DNA from: Candidatus Howiella intestinavium
Lineage (GTDB): Bacteria > Bacillota > Clostridia > Oscillospirales > Acutalibacteraceae
Reading direction: 5' to 3'
DNA length: 64,000 nt
Assembly: GCA_904420585.1 (NCBI GenBank)
Contig: CAJFVX010000031.1
Span: 1-64,000, forward strand
Translations under genes and position numbers: made by a program
The notes under the pieces: model-generated
Told to the model about the DNA's origin: nothing
Databases searched by the model: none
Seen by the model: the letters and a program-made list of their open reading frames with translations, nothing else
In this document: positions 47,779 through 57,758 of the stretch, piece by piece
Position numbering within the stretch: position 1 is the stretch's first letter
Layout of the letters: each line of letters starts with the position of its first letter

Positions 47779-48735
47779 TCAATCCACCCGGTTGCGCCGG
47801 CAGCCTTGCCGGAAAGCACGGATATTGGCTGCCACCTCGTTTACCAGACGGGTGCGGGCCTCCACCGACGCCCAGGCGATATGGGGCGTAATCAGCAGCC
47901 GGCCCGGTTCTTTTACGGACAGCAGAGGATTGTCCGCTTCCACAGGCTCCCGCTCCAGCACGTCCAGCCCCGCACCGGCCAGCCGGCCGGCAGTAAGGGC
48001 CGCCGCCAGAGCCTTCTCATCCACAATGCCGCCCCGGCCTAAGTTCAGCAGATAGGCCGAGGACTGCATCCAGGAGAGTTCCCGCTCCCCGATAAGCCCT
48101 TTTGTGGCCGGGGTCAGGGCTGTGTGAATGGATACCATATCGGAGGTGCGCAGCAGGGTTTCCAAATCCGTCCGGGGATACCCCCCGTCCCGGTCTTTCC
48201 CCGACGCCGAAAAATAGGATACCCTGGCTCCAAAGGCGGAGGCGATATCCGCCACGGCCCGGCCGATAGCCCCCAAACCGATAATGCCCCACCGCTTGCC
48301 GTCCAGCTCATAGATGCGCGGGCCGAAGTGGGTAAAAACCGGGCTGTCGGCGTAGGCGCCGGATTTTACATATCCGTCATAATAAACCAGCTGCTCCATC
48401 AGGCAGAAAAGCAGGGCAAAGGTGTGCTGGGCCACCATGCGGGTGGAATATCCCGCCACATTGGCCACCCCAATTCCCTTTTTGCGGCAATAGTCCAAAT
48501 CCACCACATTGACGCCGGTGGAACAAAGGGCTACCAGCTGCAGCCCCGGCGCGGCGGCCATATCCTCGGCCGTCAGCACCACCTTGTTGACAATGGCAAC
48601 CTGGACGTCCCGCAGCCGTTCCCTCACTTCTTCGGGCCGGGTTTGCCCGTATACCGCCAACTCTCCCAAGGCCTCCAGAGGCGCAATGCCCATGTCGGGC
48701 CCCAGGGTGTCGGCATCCAGAATACAAAGCTTCAA
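47779..48735 (-). CDS. D-2-hydroxyacid dehydrogenase
   Basis: 'KRWGIIGLGAIGRAVADIASAFGARV', 'LLNLGRGGIVDEKALAAAL', 'LLITPHIAWAS'. Confidence 0.9.
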   Translation of the reverse strand: MKLCILDADTLGPDMGIAPLEALGELAVYGQTRPEEVRERLRDVQVAIVNKVVLTAEDMAAAPGLQLVALCSTGVNVVDLDYCRKKGIGVANVAGYSTRMVAQHTFALLFCLMEQLVYYDGYVKSGAYADSPVFTHFGPRIYELDGKRWGIIGLGAIGRAVADIASAFGARVSYFSASGKDRDGGYPRTDLETLLRTSDMVSIHTALTPATKGLIGERELSWMQSSAYLLNLGRGGIVDEKALAAALTAGRLAGAGLDVLEREPVEADNPLLSVKEPGRLLITPHIAWASVEARTRLVNEVAANIRAFRQGCRRNRVD

Positions 48736-48943
48736 AGATATGCCCCTCCATTTCCTGCCGGCCGCACTTGTCCGCGCCAGGCGGAAAACTGTATTCAGTA
48801 TACCTTATTTTGCCCTAAAATGCAATTCTTTCCACGGGGCTGGCCTTTTCTTTTCTTTGGGCATATAAAATGCGGGAAGAACGCACCCGTCGGGGACGTC
48901 CTTCCCGCCTTTCCTGTTTTGTTTTCCCGGAATCCGAGCGCCC

Positions 48944-50326
48944 TTATACCTCCTGGCCGGGAACCTGAGGCAGGGAGGCAAAGCCCCGTTCCAAATCCTC
49001 GTCGGTGGGGATATAGTCGGTCATGGTGCCGTCATGGTAGGAGGCATAGGCGGTCATATCGAAATAGCCGGTGCCGGTCAGGCCAAAGAGGATGGTTTTG
49101 GCCTCCCCCGCCTCCCGGCAGCGGATGGCCTCGTCGATGGCCACCCGGATGGCGTGGGAGGACTCGGGGGCGGGCAGGATGGATTCCTGCCGGGCGAAGA
49201 GGGTAGCCGCCTCAAACACCTTGGTCTGCTCCACCGCCCGGGCCTCGTCCAGGTACCCGTCGTGGTAGAGTTTGCTGAGGGTGGGGGACATGCCGTGGTA
49301 CCGCAGGCCGCCGGCATGGTTGGGCGAGGGCAGGAATTCGCACCCTAAGGTGTACATCTTGGCCAGGGGGGTGATGCGGCCGGTGTCGCAGAAGTCGTAG
49401 GCGTACCTGCCCCGGGTCAGGGAGGGGCAGGAGGCCGGCTCCACGGCGATGAAATGGGGGTTCCGCTTACCCTGGAGCTTATCCTGCATAAAGGCGCCCA
49501 TGAGACCGCCCAGGTTGGAGCCGCCGCCGGCGCAGCCGATGATGATGTCAGGGTACTCGTCCACCATCTCCATGGCCGCCTTGGCCTCCAGGCCGATGAC
49601 CGACTGATGCAGCAGCACCTGGTCCAGCACCGAGCCCAGCACATACCGGCAGCCCTCGGTTTTCACGGCCGTTTCCACAGCCTCGGAAATGGCGCAGCCC
49701 AGGCTCCCCCCCGTCTCGGGGTACTTGGCCAGGATGGCCCGGCCGGCCTCGGTGGTATCGCTGGGGCTGGGGATGATATTGGCCCCGAAGGTCTGCATGA
49801 CCGATTTGCGGTAGGGCTTCTGGTTGTAGCTGGTCTTGACCATATAGACGGTCAAATCCAGCCCGAAGTAGGCGCAGGCCATGGCCAAGGCGGTGCCCCA
49901 CTGGCCGGCGCCGGTCTCGGTGGTGAGGGAGGTCAGTCCCTGCTCCTTGGCGTAGTAGGCCTGGGCCGCCGCCGAATTCAGCTTGTGGCTGCCCGAGGTG
50001 TTGTTGCCCTCGAACTTATAATAGATGCGGGCCGGGGTGTCCAGCGCTTTCTCCAGATTGTAGGCCCGGATTAAGGGGGAGGGACGGTAGACCTTGTAAT
50101 ATTCCTGGATTTCCTCCGGGATGTCGATATACCGGTCGGTGGCGTTCAACTCCTGGGCCGCCAGCTTTTCGCAGAAGATGGGATACAAATCCTTTTCCTC
50201 CAGGGGCTGGCCGTTGGCCGGATTCAGCAAAGGCTCGTGCTGGGCCTTCATATCCGCCTTGACATTGTACCACTGCTTCGGGATCTGATCCTCGGGCAAA
50301 TAGATTCGATAGGGGATTTTCGGCAT
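48944..50326 (-). CDS. trpB2: TrpB-like (TrpB2-type) tryptophan synthase beta subunit
   Basis: PLP-Lys region 'EGNNTSGSHKLNSA', 'ETGAGQWGTALAMACA', 'IIGCAGGGSNLGGLMGAF', extended N-terminus typical of TrpB2. Confidence 0.9.
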   Translation of the reverse strand: MPKIPYRIYLPEDQIPKQWYNVKADMKAQHEPLLNPANGQPLEEKDLYPIFCEKLAAQELNATDRYIDIPEEIQEYYKVYRPSPLIRAYNLEKALDTPARIYYKFEGNNTSGSHKLNSAAAQAYYAKEQGLTSLTTETGAGQWGTALAMACAYFGLDLTVYMVKTSYNQKPYRKSVMQTFGANIIPSPSDTTEAGRAILAKYPETGGSLGCAISEAVETAVKTEGCRYVLGSVLDQVLLHQSVIGLEAKAAMEMVDEYPDIIIGCAGGGSNLGGLMGAFMQDKLQGKRNPHFIAVEPASCPSLTRGRYAYDFCDTGRITPLAKMYTLGCEFLPSPNHAGGLRYHGMSPTLSKLYHDGYLDEARAVEQTKVFEAATLFARQESILPAPESSHAIRVAIDEAIRCREAGEAKTILFGLTGTGYFDMTAYASYHDGTMTDYIPTDEDLERGFASLPQVPGQEV

Positions 50327-50370
50327 GGTTTTTCTCTCCTTTCGGCAATTGGCCAGGCTTTTACACAGCA

Positions 50371-50648
50371 AAAAACGCTCCTGTCCCCTCTAACAGGGAC
50401 AGGAGCGTAAAATTCCTGCGGTGCCACCCATATTGACACATAATGTGCCCACTCATCTGCATACCAACATATGCGTCCGGCGGTAACGTGCCGGCCATCC
50501 GTCGGCGCCTACTCCGCTGACGCGTTTGGGGCCGCCCTCCCCGGGCCATTCCATCCGCCGGCACGATACCGCGCTCCCAGCAAATGCGCGGCTCTCTTGC
50601 ATCGGTCCAAACGGTGTACTTCTCCGGGTCACAGGTTTCCTTTGGTTT
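50371..50648 (-). ncRNA. T-box leader, predicted specifier UGG (Trp)
   Basis: Minus strand 'GGAGAAGTACACC', 'AGAGAGCCGCG', T-box 'GGGTGGCACCGCAGG', then terminator ACGCTCCTGTCCC...GGGACAGGAGCGT + TTTTT. UGG at 50546-50548; UGGC bulge fits discriminator G73 of tRNA-Trp. Confidence 0.92.
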
Positions 50649-50653
50649 ACTGC

Positions 50654-50682
50654 ATTATATGCCAGGGCCTTAGCTTTGTCAA
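50654..50682 (-). promoter_or_regulatory. Perfect consensus promoter of T-box/trpB2
   Basis: Minus strand TTGACA - 17 bp - TATAAT. Confidence 0.9.
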
Positions 50683-50766
50683 GCGGGGCGGCCGGATTTT
50701 TCCCTATCCGACAAACCCACTGCGAAAACTTTGCGGCTTTTTCACAAATTTCCCTGCCATTACAGC

Positions 50767-51417
50767 CTATACCTTGGCCTCCACCGTCACCATCACAAGC
50801 AGGGTGCCCTTCCGCACGAAGATACGGGCTTTATCCGCCAGCTGCTCGTTGCTCACGCCGATGGGGACGCCCGTCCGCATATGATAATCATTCAGCGGGT
50901 AGGCAAAGCCCTCCAGGGTGACCCCCTCTGCATCGCCGCCGAAGGGGAACAGGGAGACATAAGCCCCCTCCACCTTATCCAGGGTCAGGACGCCGTCGGT
51001 AAGGATGGTAATATAGCCGCCGTCGGTGAGGATTTTGCCCTGCGCCCCAGCCTCGTCCACCGCCTTCAGGGTGCAGAGGTTGGCAAAGCTGTGGTCGGGC
51101 CGCCCGCCCATAGCCCCGCAAAAAAGGAAGGAACGATAGCCCCGGCGCAGTCCCTCCCGAAAGGCGAAATGGGTGTCGGTATCGTCCTTATGAGCCGGCA
51201 GGCGCAGGCACTCTGCATCCGCCGGCGGCTGTCCTGCGTAGGAATCGAAATCCCCCAGCACCAAATGGGGACGAATCCCCATAGCTTCGGCATGCCAAAG
51301 CCCTGCGTCGGCGCATACGATGGTATCCTCCCCCCCCAGCTGGGCGCGGATGTCTGCATACCGCTTGATGGGGCCGCCGGACAGTATCACCCAGCGGCCG
51401 GCTTTTTTCTGCTCCAT
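50767..51417 (-). CDS. thiN: Thiamine diphosphokinase
   Basis: 'IVCADAGLWHAEAMGIRPHLVLGDFDS', 'KDDTDTHFAFREGL', 'GGRPDHSFANL'. Confidence 0.92.
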   Translation of the reverse strand: MEQKKAGRWVILSGGPIKRYADIRAQLGGEDTIVCADAGLWHAEAMGIRPHLVLGDFDSYAGQPPADAECLRLPAHKDDTDTHFAFREGLRRGYRSFLFCGAMGGRPDHSFANLCTLKAVDEAGAQGKILTDGGYITILTDGVLTLDKVEGAYVSLFPFGGDAEGVTLEGFAYPLNDYHMRTGVPIGVSNEQLADKARIFVRKGTLLVMVTVEAKV

Positions 51418-51443
51418 ATCCGGCTCCTTCCGGCGGCCGGCCT

Positions 51444-52448
51444 TTATTTGCGCAGCTGCCAATCCTTAATGTCCTTAACCTCGTTATACAGGGCCTTATA
51501 GCTTTCGTACCGGGATGCGGCTATCTCCCCCGCCGCCACGGCTTCGGCTACCGCACATCCCTTCTCCCCCGTGTGGGAACAGGAGGTAAAGCGGCAGGCA
51601 TCCAAATAGGGGGCAAACTCGGGGAAAGCGTCCGGCAAATCGTCCTTTAGCACCCGCTCGGCCTTCTCCAAATCCAGGGAGGAAAAGCCGGGGGTGTCGG
51701 CCACATATCCGCCGCCGGGCAGGGGGAAAAGCTCCACATGCCGGGTGGTGTGCCGGCCCCGGCCCAGCTTGGCGCTGACGGCCCCGGTAGCCAGCCCCAG
51801 TTCGGGAAACAGGCGGTTGAGCAGGCTGGACTTGCCCACGCCGGTGTTGCCGGTGAAGACCTGCACCCCCTGGGTAAGGCCGGCGGCTAAAGCCTCCAGC
51901 CCTTCTCCGGTGGCCGCCGACACCACATAGGTGCGGAAGCCCGCCTTCTCGTAGATTTCCCGCCAGGCCGAAAAATCCCCCTGGTCGCATTTGTTGAAAA
52001 CCAGCACCGGCTCTACCCCCTTGTGGACGGCGATGGCCGTCAGCTGGTCCATGACCAGGGCATTGGGGGCGGGAGAGGCGTAACCCGAGACGATATACAA
52101 AGCGTCCAGATTGGCAAGGGGCGGCCGGATAAAGCTGTTCTTCCGGGGCAGCAGCTCATCCACCGTACCCGTATCCAGCTCATCGTCGGATACCGGGCAG
52201 CGTGGACCTTCTCCCACCAAGGGACCGGTGGGCGGCGGCGTGAAGCGCACCATATCCCCGGCCAGGGGGGTCTGCCCCCGCTTGCGGAAAACGCCCCGGG
52301 CCTTACAGGGATACACCTCCCGGCGCAGGCCGCCGGGCGCAGAAAAGCCGCTGCCGGCTTCCACAAAGTAGAAGCCGGCAATGGCCTTGACTATCCGTCC
52401 GGTCTGCTGGGAGAGCAGGCCGCCGGTTTTGTTTGTATTTTCCATCAT
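51444..52448 (-). CDS. rsgA: Ribosome small-subunit-dependent GTPase A
   Basis: 'VFTGNTGVGKSSLLNRL', 'VADTPGFSSLDL', Cys/His zinc motif 'CRFTSCSHTGEKGC'. Confidence 0.95.
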   Translation of the reverse strand: MMENTNKTGGLLSQQTGRIVKAIAGFYFVEAGSGFSAPGGLRREVYPCKARGVFRKRGQTPLAGDMVRFTPPPTGPLVGEGPRCPVSDDELDTGTVDELLPRKNSFIRPPLANLDALYIVSGYASPAPNALVMDQLTAIAVHKGVEPVLVFNKCDQGDFSAWREIYEKAGFRTYVVSAATGEGLEALAAGLTQGVQVFTGNTGVGKSSLLNRLFPELGLATGAVSAKLGRGRHTTRHVELFPLPGGGYVADTPGFSSLDLEKAERVLKDDLPDAFPEFAPYLDACRFTSCSHTGEKGCAVAEAVAAGEIAASRYESYKALYNEVKDIKDWQLRK

Positions 52449-54439
52449 TCGTCCTCGTCCCCGCTGGCCGTACCCGGGGTGGAAACCGCCGGGGTATAGG
52501 TATAGGTTTTATCCAGCCGGGCGGTTGCCTCTTTAAAGTTGACCGTATAATCCAGATAGGGCTCGTTTTCAATTTTTATCTGGACGCTGGCCGTCTCGTT
52601 GGTGGAAGTCAGGGTAAAGGTATAGCTGTGCCGCTGGGAAGAATCTACCCGCACGTTCCGAATTTCCTCCCCGTCCAGCCAGGCCGAAACGGTGTACACG
52701 CTGGTCACGTAATCATTGGGCAGCCTGACCTCCAAATCCACCGAATATTCGGCGGGCTCCGAATTGGGCGATCGGCCCGTGCTCACCTGCAGGTTCACGG
52801 CGCTGCCTTCAGCCACCTGCTTTTTATCGCTGGTATCCGGATCCTGGGCAACCACAATGTTTGCCGGGGAATCGCTGTCCACCGATGTGGTACTGCCGAT
52901 GGTCAGCCCCCGCTGCAAAAGCAGCTGCTTGGCGGCTTCCACATCCATACCCACCACACCGGGCAGATCCACATAGGTAACCGGCGGGCCGGTGCTGATA
53001 TAGATGGTAACCTCGCCGCCCTCTTCGATACTTTCCCCTCTGGCGGGCACCGTCCGAACCACACGATCCTCGGCCGTGTCCTCATCCTCCACTTCCACCT
53101 GGCTGACGATAAGGCCGTGGTTGCGCAGGTTGGAGATGGCCGTGGCGCTGTCCAGTCCATAGACATCGGGCACGGTCATGCTCTTTTTGCCCGTGCTCAC
53201 CCAAACCTTGATGGTGCTGCGGGTCTTGATGGAGCGGCCGGGGTCAGGCTCCTGCTTGTAAACCACGCCGGCGGCGTATTCGTTGTTGTAATCATAGGAC
53301 ACCGGATTGATATTCAGCTCGGCATATTCCGGATTGGCCGCAATTTCTTCAAAGCTCTGTCCCACGAAATTGGGACACTCCAACTCGGTACCGGTGGAAC
53401 CGAAGAGTTTCGGCACCACAAAAATGCCCAGTACCACCACCATGAGTACAAAGGCCACCGCGATGCCGGCTAAAGCAGGGATCAGGGGGGAGCGGCGGGT
53501 TTCCTCCTCCGCCTCCTCTTCCTCCTCGGCCACCTGATCAGGGGGCAGCTGGCCGCCCACATACCGGGTGGGGGAATCGTCCACAAAGTAGGAATAGTTG
53601 AAAGTGATGGAGGGATCCCGCTTAAAGGCCTCCAAATCCTGCAGCATTTCGGTGGCCGACTGGTACCGCTTCTCCTTCTCCTTCTGCATGGCGTGCATGG
53701 TGATCTGCTCCAGCCCGAGGGGGATGGAGCCGTTGATCTCCCGGGGGAGCTGGGGCTCGGTCTGCAGCTGCATAATGGCCACCGAAACCGCGCTTTCGGC
53801 CTGGAAGGGCAGGCGGCCGGTCAGCATCTCATAGAGCATGACGCCCACCGAGTAAATATCCGCCTTTTCGTCGGTAGTCTCTCCCCTGGCCTGCTCGGGG
53901 CTGATGTAGTGCACCGAGCCGATGGCCTTGTCGGTCATGGTCTTGTGCTCGCTGCGGGCGAACCGGGCGATGCCGAAATCGGTGACCTTGATGGTGCCGT
54001 CGGCCAGCACCATGATGTTCTGGGGCTTCACATCCCGGTGGACGATCCCCTTTTCATGGGCGTGCTGCAGCGCCCGCAGGATCTGCAGGGTGAAATGCAC
54101 TGCATCCTTCCAGCGCAAGCTGCCCTGCTGCTCGATATACTCCTTTAAGGTGATGCCGTCGATGTACTCCATGACGATATACTGGATTAAGTCCCCGAAG
54201 CTGACGTCGTACACCTTGACGATGTTGGGGTGGGAGAGCACGGCGATGGCCTTGGACTCGTTCTTAAACCGGCGCAGGAATTCCTCGTTGGCCACAAACT
54301 CCTCCTTGAGGATTTTGACCGCCACCGTCCGATCCTCGATGTTGTCATAGGCCTTGTACACCACGGCCATACCGCCAACGCCGATGATCTCCTGGATTTC
54401 ATACCGGCCGTCCAGCCGTTTGCCTACAAATCTGTCCAT
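52445..54439 (-). CDS. prkC: PASTA-domain Ser/Thr kinase
   Basis: Kinase 'YEIQEIIGVGGMAVVYKAYD', 'HRDVKPQNIMV'; TM helix; PASTA repeats. Confidence 0.96.
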   Translation of the reverse strand: MDRFVGKRLDGRYEIQEIIGVGGMAVVYKAYDNIEDRTVAVKILKEEFVANEEFLRRFKNESKAIAVLSHPNIVKVYDVSFGDLIQYIVMEYIDGITLKEYIEQQGSLRWKDAVHFTLQILRALQHAHEKGIVHRDVKPQNIMVLADGTIKVTDFGIARFARSEHKTMTDKAIGSVHYISPEQARGETTDEKADIYSVGVMLYEMLTGRLPFQAESAVSVAIMQLQTEPQLPREINGSIPLGLEQITMHAMQKEKEKRYQSATEMLQDLEAFKRDPSITFNYSYFVDDSPTRYVGGQLPPDQVAEEEEEAEEETRRSPLIPALAGIAVAFVLMVVVLGIFVVPKLFGSTGTELECPNFVGQSFEEIAANPEYAELNINPVSYDYNNEYAAGVVYKQEPDPGRSIKTRSTIKVWVSTGKKSMTVPDVYGLDSATAISNLRNHGLIVSQVEVEDEDTAEDRVVRTVPARGESIEEGGEVTIYISTGPPVTYVDLPGVVGMDVEAAKQLLLQRGLTIGSTTSVDSDSPANIVVAQDPDTSDKKQVAEGSAVNLQVSTGRSPNSEPAEYSVDLEVRLPNDYVTSVYTVSAWLDGEEIRNVRVDSSQRHSYTFTLTSTNETASVQIKIENEPYLDYTVNFKEATARLDKTYTYTPAVSTPGTASGDEDE

Positions 54440-54561
54440 ATGCATCATCCTATCCGCCGCCTATAGCGCGGCTGCCAGAATTCCGGCGGCCCTGCGGCCG
54501 CCTCTATGTGAATCGTTTGTTTCCTTTTTCTCCAAACTCCAAATCTATATAAAAGCCCCGG

Positions 54562-55290
54562 CTACTGGGTGATCACCACTACGGTGATATTATCCCCGCC
54601 GCCGTTGCTGTTGGCTTCGGCTATCATGCATTCGGGATAGTCGTAAAAGCTGTGTTCCCTTATAATCTGTAAAATATCCTCGGTATCCAGATAATTGGTC
54701 AGCCCGTCGGTGCAGATGAGCAACACATCCTCGCCGTCCAGTTCTATCTCGTTATACTCCACTTCCAGGGTTTCCTCCACACCCAGCGCCCGGGTGATGA
54801 CGTTTTTCCGGGGATGGTAGCGGGCTTCGTCGGCCGTCAGCTGGCCGTTCTCCACCATGTTCTGCACAATGGAGTGGTCCTTGGTAATCTGGGTGATTTC
54901 CTCCCCGCGGATGCGGTAGGCCCGGCTGTCCCCCGCGTGGACAATGTGGGCGTAGCCGTCGGACAGGACGGCCGCCACCACCGTGGTGCCCATGCCCGAA
55001 AGGGAGTCCACCGACTTGGCCATATCGAATATGGAGACGTTGGCGGCATATACCGCCGACTGGAGCATGGTGCGGATGGAGTTGGCCCCCATCCCTTCCC
55101 GGTAGGAGGAGGATATGGTTTCGGATATCATCTTGACCGCCGTGGCGCTGGCGATATTGCCGCCGTTGGCCCCGCCCATGCCGTCGCAGACCACCGCCCA
55201 GCCCACGCCCCCCGGCAGCTCGCCGGCCGCGTAGGAATCCTGGTTGGAACGGCGCACCCGCCCCACGTCGGACTTGCTGACTATCTTCAC
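54562..55290 (-). CDS. prpC: PP2C-family protein phosphatase
   Basis: 'SDVGRVRRSNQDSY', 'VCDGMGGANGGNIAS', 'HAGDSRAYRI', 'LICTDGLTNYL'. Confidence 0.96.
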   Translation of the reverse strand: MKIVSKSDVGRVRRSNQDSYAAGELPGGVGWAVVCDGMGGANGGNIASATAVKMISETISSSYREGMGANSIRTMLQSAVYAANVSIFDMAKSVDSLSGMGTTVVAAVLSDGYAHIVHAGDSRAYRIRGEEITQITKDHSIVQNMVENGQLTADEARYHPRKNVITRALGVEETLEVEYNEIELDGEDVLLICTDGLTNYLDTEDILQIIREHSFYDYPECMIAEANSNGGGDNITVVVITQ

Positions 55291-55316
55291 ACGAATCCCT
55301 CCTTCGGGTTCCCGCC

Positions 55317-56363
55317 CTACGCCTTTTCGGCCTTTCCGCCGGTATGCTGCCGGCGGAGCTGGCCGCAGGAGGCGTTGATGTCGGCCCCCAGGGTGCGGCG
55401 GACGGTGGTATTGATGCCCTTTTGGTTCAGTATCTCGGCGAACCGGGCCACCCGGGCGGCGTTTGGCCGCTTGTAACCGTTTTCGGCCACCGGGTTGGCC
55501 GGTATCAGATTGACGTGGCAGAGCATGCCCTTCAGCCGGCCGGCCAGCTCCAGGGCGCAGGCGTCCGAATCATTGACCCCCTCCACCACGGCGTACTCAA
55601 AGGAAATCCGCCGCCCGTCGGCCGCGATATAGTCCCGGCAGGCCTTCAGCAGGGTGTCGATATTCCACTTGCGGTTGACCCGCATCATGCGGCTGCGAAT
55701 TTGGTCGTTAGGCGCGTGGAGGGACACCGACAGGGTGATGGGCTTTTTCAGCTCCATCAGCTTGTAAATTCCCGGCACCACCCCCGATGTGGAAAGGGAG
55801 ATGTGCCGCAGGCCGATGTTCATGCCGTCGGGGTGGGAAACCAGTTCCAAAAAGCGGACGGTGTTGTCGAAATTGTCCAGGGGTTCCCCCATGCCCATAA
55901 GCACCACGTTGGATACCCGGATCTGCCGGTCCCTCTGGGCAGCCATAACCTGGCTCAAAATCTCCGACGCAGTCAGGTTCCGGGCCAGGCCATCCAGCCC
56001 CGAGGCGCAGAAGCTGCACCCCATGCGGCAGCCCACCTGGGTGGATACGCAGACGGTATACCCGTGCCGGTACTTCATGAGCACCGATTCGATATATTCC
56101 CCGTCTGCAAGCATATATAGATATTTTACTGTATCATCCAGGGTAGATTCAAGCCTTTTTTTCAGAATAACGTCGGCTATGTAGAAATTTTTATCCAAAT
56201 TTTCCCGCAAATCTTTTGGCAGATTGCTCATTTTTGCAAAATCCGTCACCCCGGAATGGAGCCATTTGAAGATTTGCCCGGCCCGGAACCGGGGCTGCCC
56301 CAGTTCCTGCATAACCGTCTCCAGTTCGGCGGGCAGCATGGATTTAATATCGCGTTTTTCCAT
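55317..56363 (-). CDS. rlmN: 23S rRNA (adenine2503-C2)-methyltransferase
   Basis: Radical-SAM 'STQVGCRMGCSFCASG', 'NVVLMGMGEPLDNFD'. Confidence 0.96.
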   Translation of the reverse strand: MEKRDIKSMLPAELETVMQELGQPRFRAGQIFKWLHSGVTDFAKMSNLPKDLRENLDKNFYIADVILKKRLESTLDDTVKYLYMLADGEYIESVLMKYRHGYTVCVSTQVGCRMGCSFCASGLDGLARNLTASEILSQVMAAQRDRQIRVSNVVLMGMGEPLDNFDNTVRFLELVSHPDGMNIGLRHISLSTSGVVPGIYKLMELKKPITLSVSLHAPNDQIRSRMMRVNRKWNIDTLLKACRDYIAADGRRISFEYAVVEGVNDSDACALELAGRLKGMLCHVNLIPANPVAENGYKRPNAARVARFAEILNQKGINTTVRRTLGADINASCGQLRRQHTGGKAEKA

Positions 56364-56392
56364 ATTCCTCCCCTTTCGGGATGTTCCGGCGC

Positions 56393-57757
56393 TTAAGCCT
56401 TCCGGCGGAAGACGGCGGCGAAAAAGCCGTCCGAGCCGTGGGTATGGGGCATAAAGGTGTAAAACCCCGGCGGGTCGTCGGCGCAGGCCGACGCCATACC
56501 CGGAACGGCCTCGGCGGCAAATTCGGGATGGGCCTTCAGGAACCGGCCGCAGACCTTCTGGTTCTCGGCCCGGCGGAGGGTGCAGGTGGAGTAGACCAGC
56601 CTGCCTCCCGGCTTTACATACCGGCTTCCGTTTTCGAGAATGGTTAGCTGCAGGGCGGGCAGGCCCTTGAGGCTGTCCGGCTCCTTATATTTTACGTCGG
56701 GCTTGCGCCGGATTATGCCAAACCCGGAGCAGGGCACGTCGCAGAGCACCCGGTCAAAGGGCGCCGGAACCGCCGCACCCGCTTCCAGCAGGGCGGGATT
56801 CCAAATGCCCGCATCGTTCTGACAGGCTGTAAGGCAGGTAATCCCCAGCCGTTCGGCCCCCTGCCGGATAAGGCCCACCCGCTTTGGGTGGATGTCGCAG
56901 GATATAAGCACCCCGGCGTCCCCCATCCGCTGGGCTAGGGTGAAGCTCTTGCCCCCCGGGGCGGCGCACAAATCCAGCACCCGCTCCCCCGGACGGGGAT
57001 CCACCAGGGCGGCGCAGTACTGGGAGGCCAGGTCCTGCACATGGAAGAGGCCCTGTTTATACAGCGGGTTGCCCTCCAGGCTCCCCGGCTCCCGCAGCCG
57101 GATGCTGCCCGGCAGAGAGCCGGCTTCCGCCTCTATACCCTGCTGCACCAGGGTATTCAGCAGGGCATCGGCCGTGGTGCGCAGGGTGTTGGCCCGTATG
57201 TAGACTGGCGGGGGATTTAAGGCATCGGCCAGGAAGGCCTCGGCGGCCGGCAGGCCATAGTCCCCTATGAGGTTCTGCGCAAGCCAGGTCGGGCAGGCGT
57301 ACCGGACGCCCACCGCCGCCGGGGTATCCCCTTCGGGAGGGAGCAGCGTCGCCTTCCGGCGGATAGCCTGACGCAGCACCGCGTTGCACAGCCCCGCCGC
57401 CCGGCTCTCCTTAGAGGCTTTCACCAGCTCCACCGTCTCGTGTACGGCGGCCGCGTCGGGCACCTTGTCCATATAGAGGATTTGGTACAGCCCCAGCCGC
57501 AGGCAGTCCCGCAGATAGGGGGAGGCCTTGCCCTTGATAAGGCCCTGCAAATAGGAATCCAGGGTGATGCGCCGCTCCAGGACGCCATAGAACAGGGCCG
57601 ACGCCAAAGCGCCGTCGGCCGGGGACAGTCCGGCCCGCTTCAGGGCGGCGTCCAGCACCAGATTAGAGTAGCCGTCGCCGTATTCCACCCGGCGCAGAGC
57701 CTCCAGCGCCGTCCGCCGGGCAGAAGCCGGCCGGTTTTCCCGCTGTGCTGTCTTCAT
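56393..57757 (-). CDS. rsmB: 16S rRNA (cytosine967-C5)-methyltransferase
   Basis: NusB-like N-terminus; 'VLDLCAAPGGKSFTLAQRM', 'VLCDVPCSGFGIIRRKPDVKY'. Confidence 0.95.
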   Translation of the reverse strand: MKTAQRENRPASARRTALEALRRVEYGDGYSNLVLDAALKRAGLSPADGALASALFYGVLERRITLDSYLQGLIKGKASPYLRDCLRLGLYQILYMDKVPDAAAVHETVELVKASKESRAAGLCNAVLRQAIRRKATLLPPEGDTPAAVGVRYACPTWLAQNLIGDYGLPAAEAFLADALNPPPVYIRANTLRTTADALLNTLVQQGIEAEAGSLPGSIRLREPGSLEGNPLYKQGLFHVQDLASQYCAALVDPRPGERVLDLCAAPGGKSFTLAQRMGDAGVLISCDIHPKRVGLIRQGAERLGITCLTACQNDAGIWNPALLEAGAAVPAPFDRVLCDVPCSGFGIIRRKPDVKYKEPDSLKGLPALQLTILENGSRYVKPGGRLVYSTCTLRRAENQKVCGRFLKAHPEFAAEAVPGMASACADDPPGFYTFMPHTHGSDGFFAAVFRRKA

Positions 57758-57758
57758 A

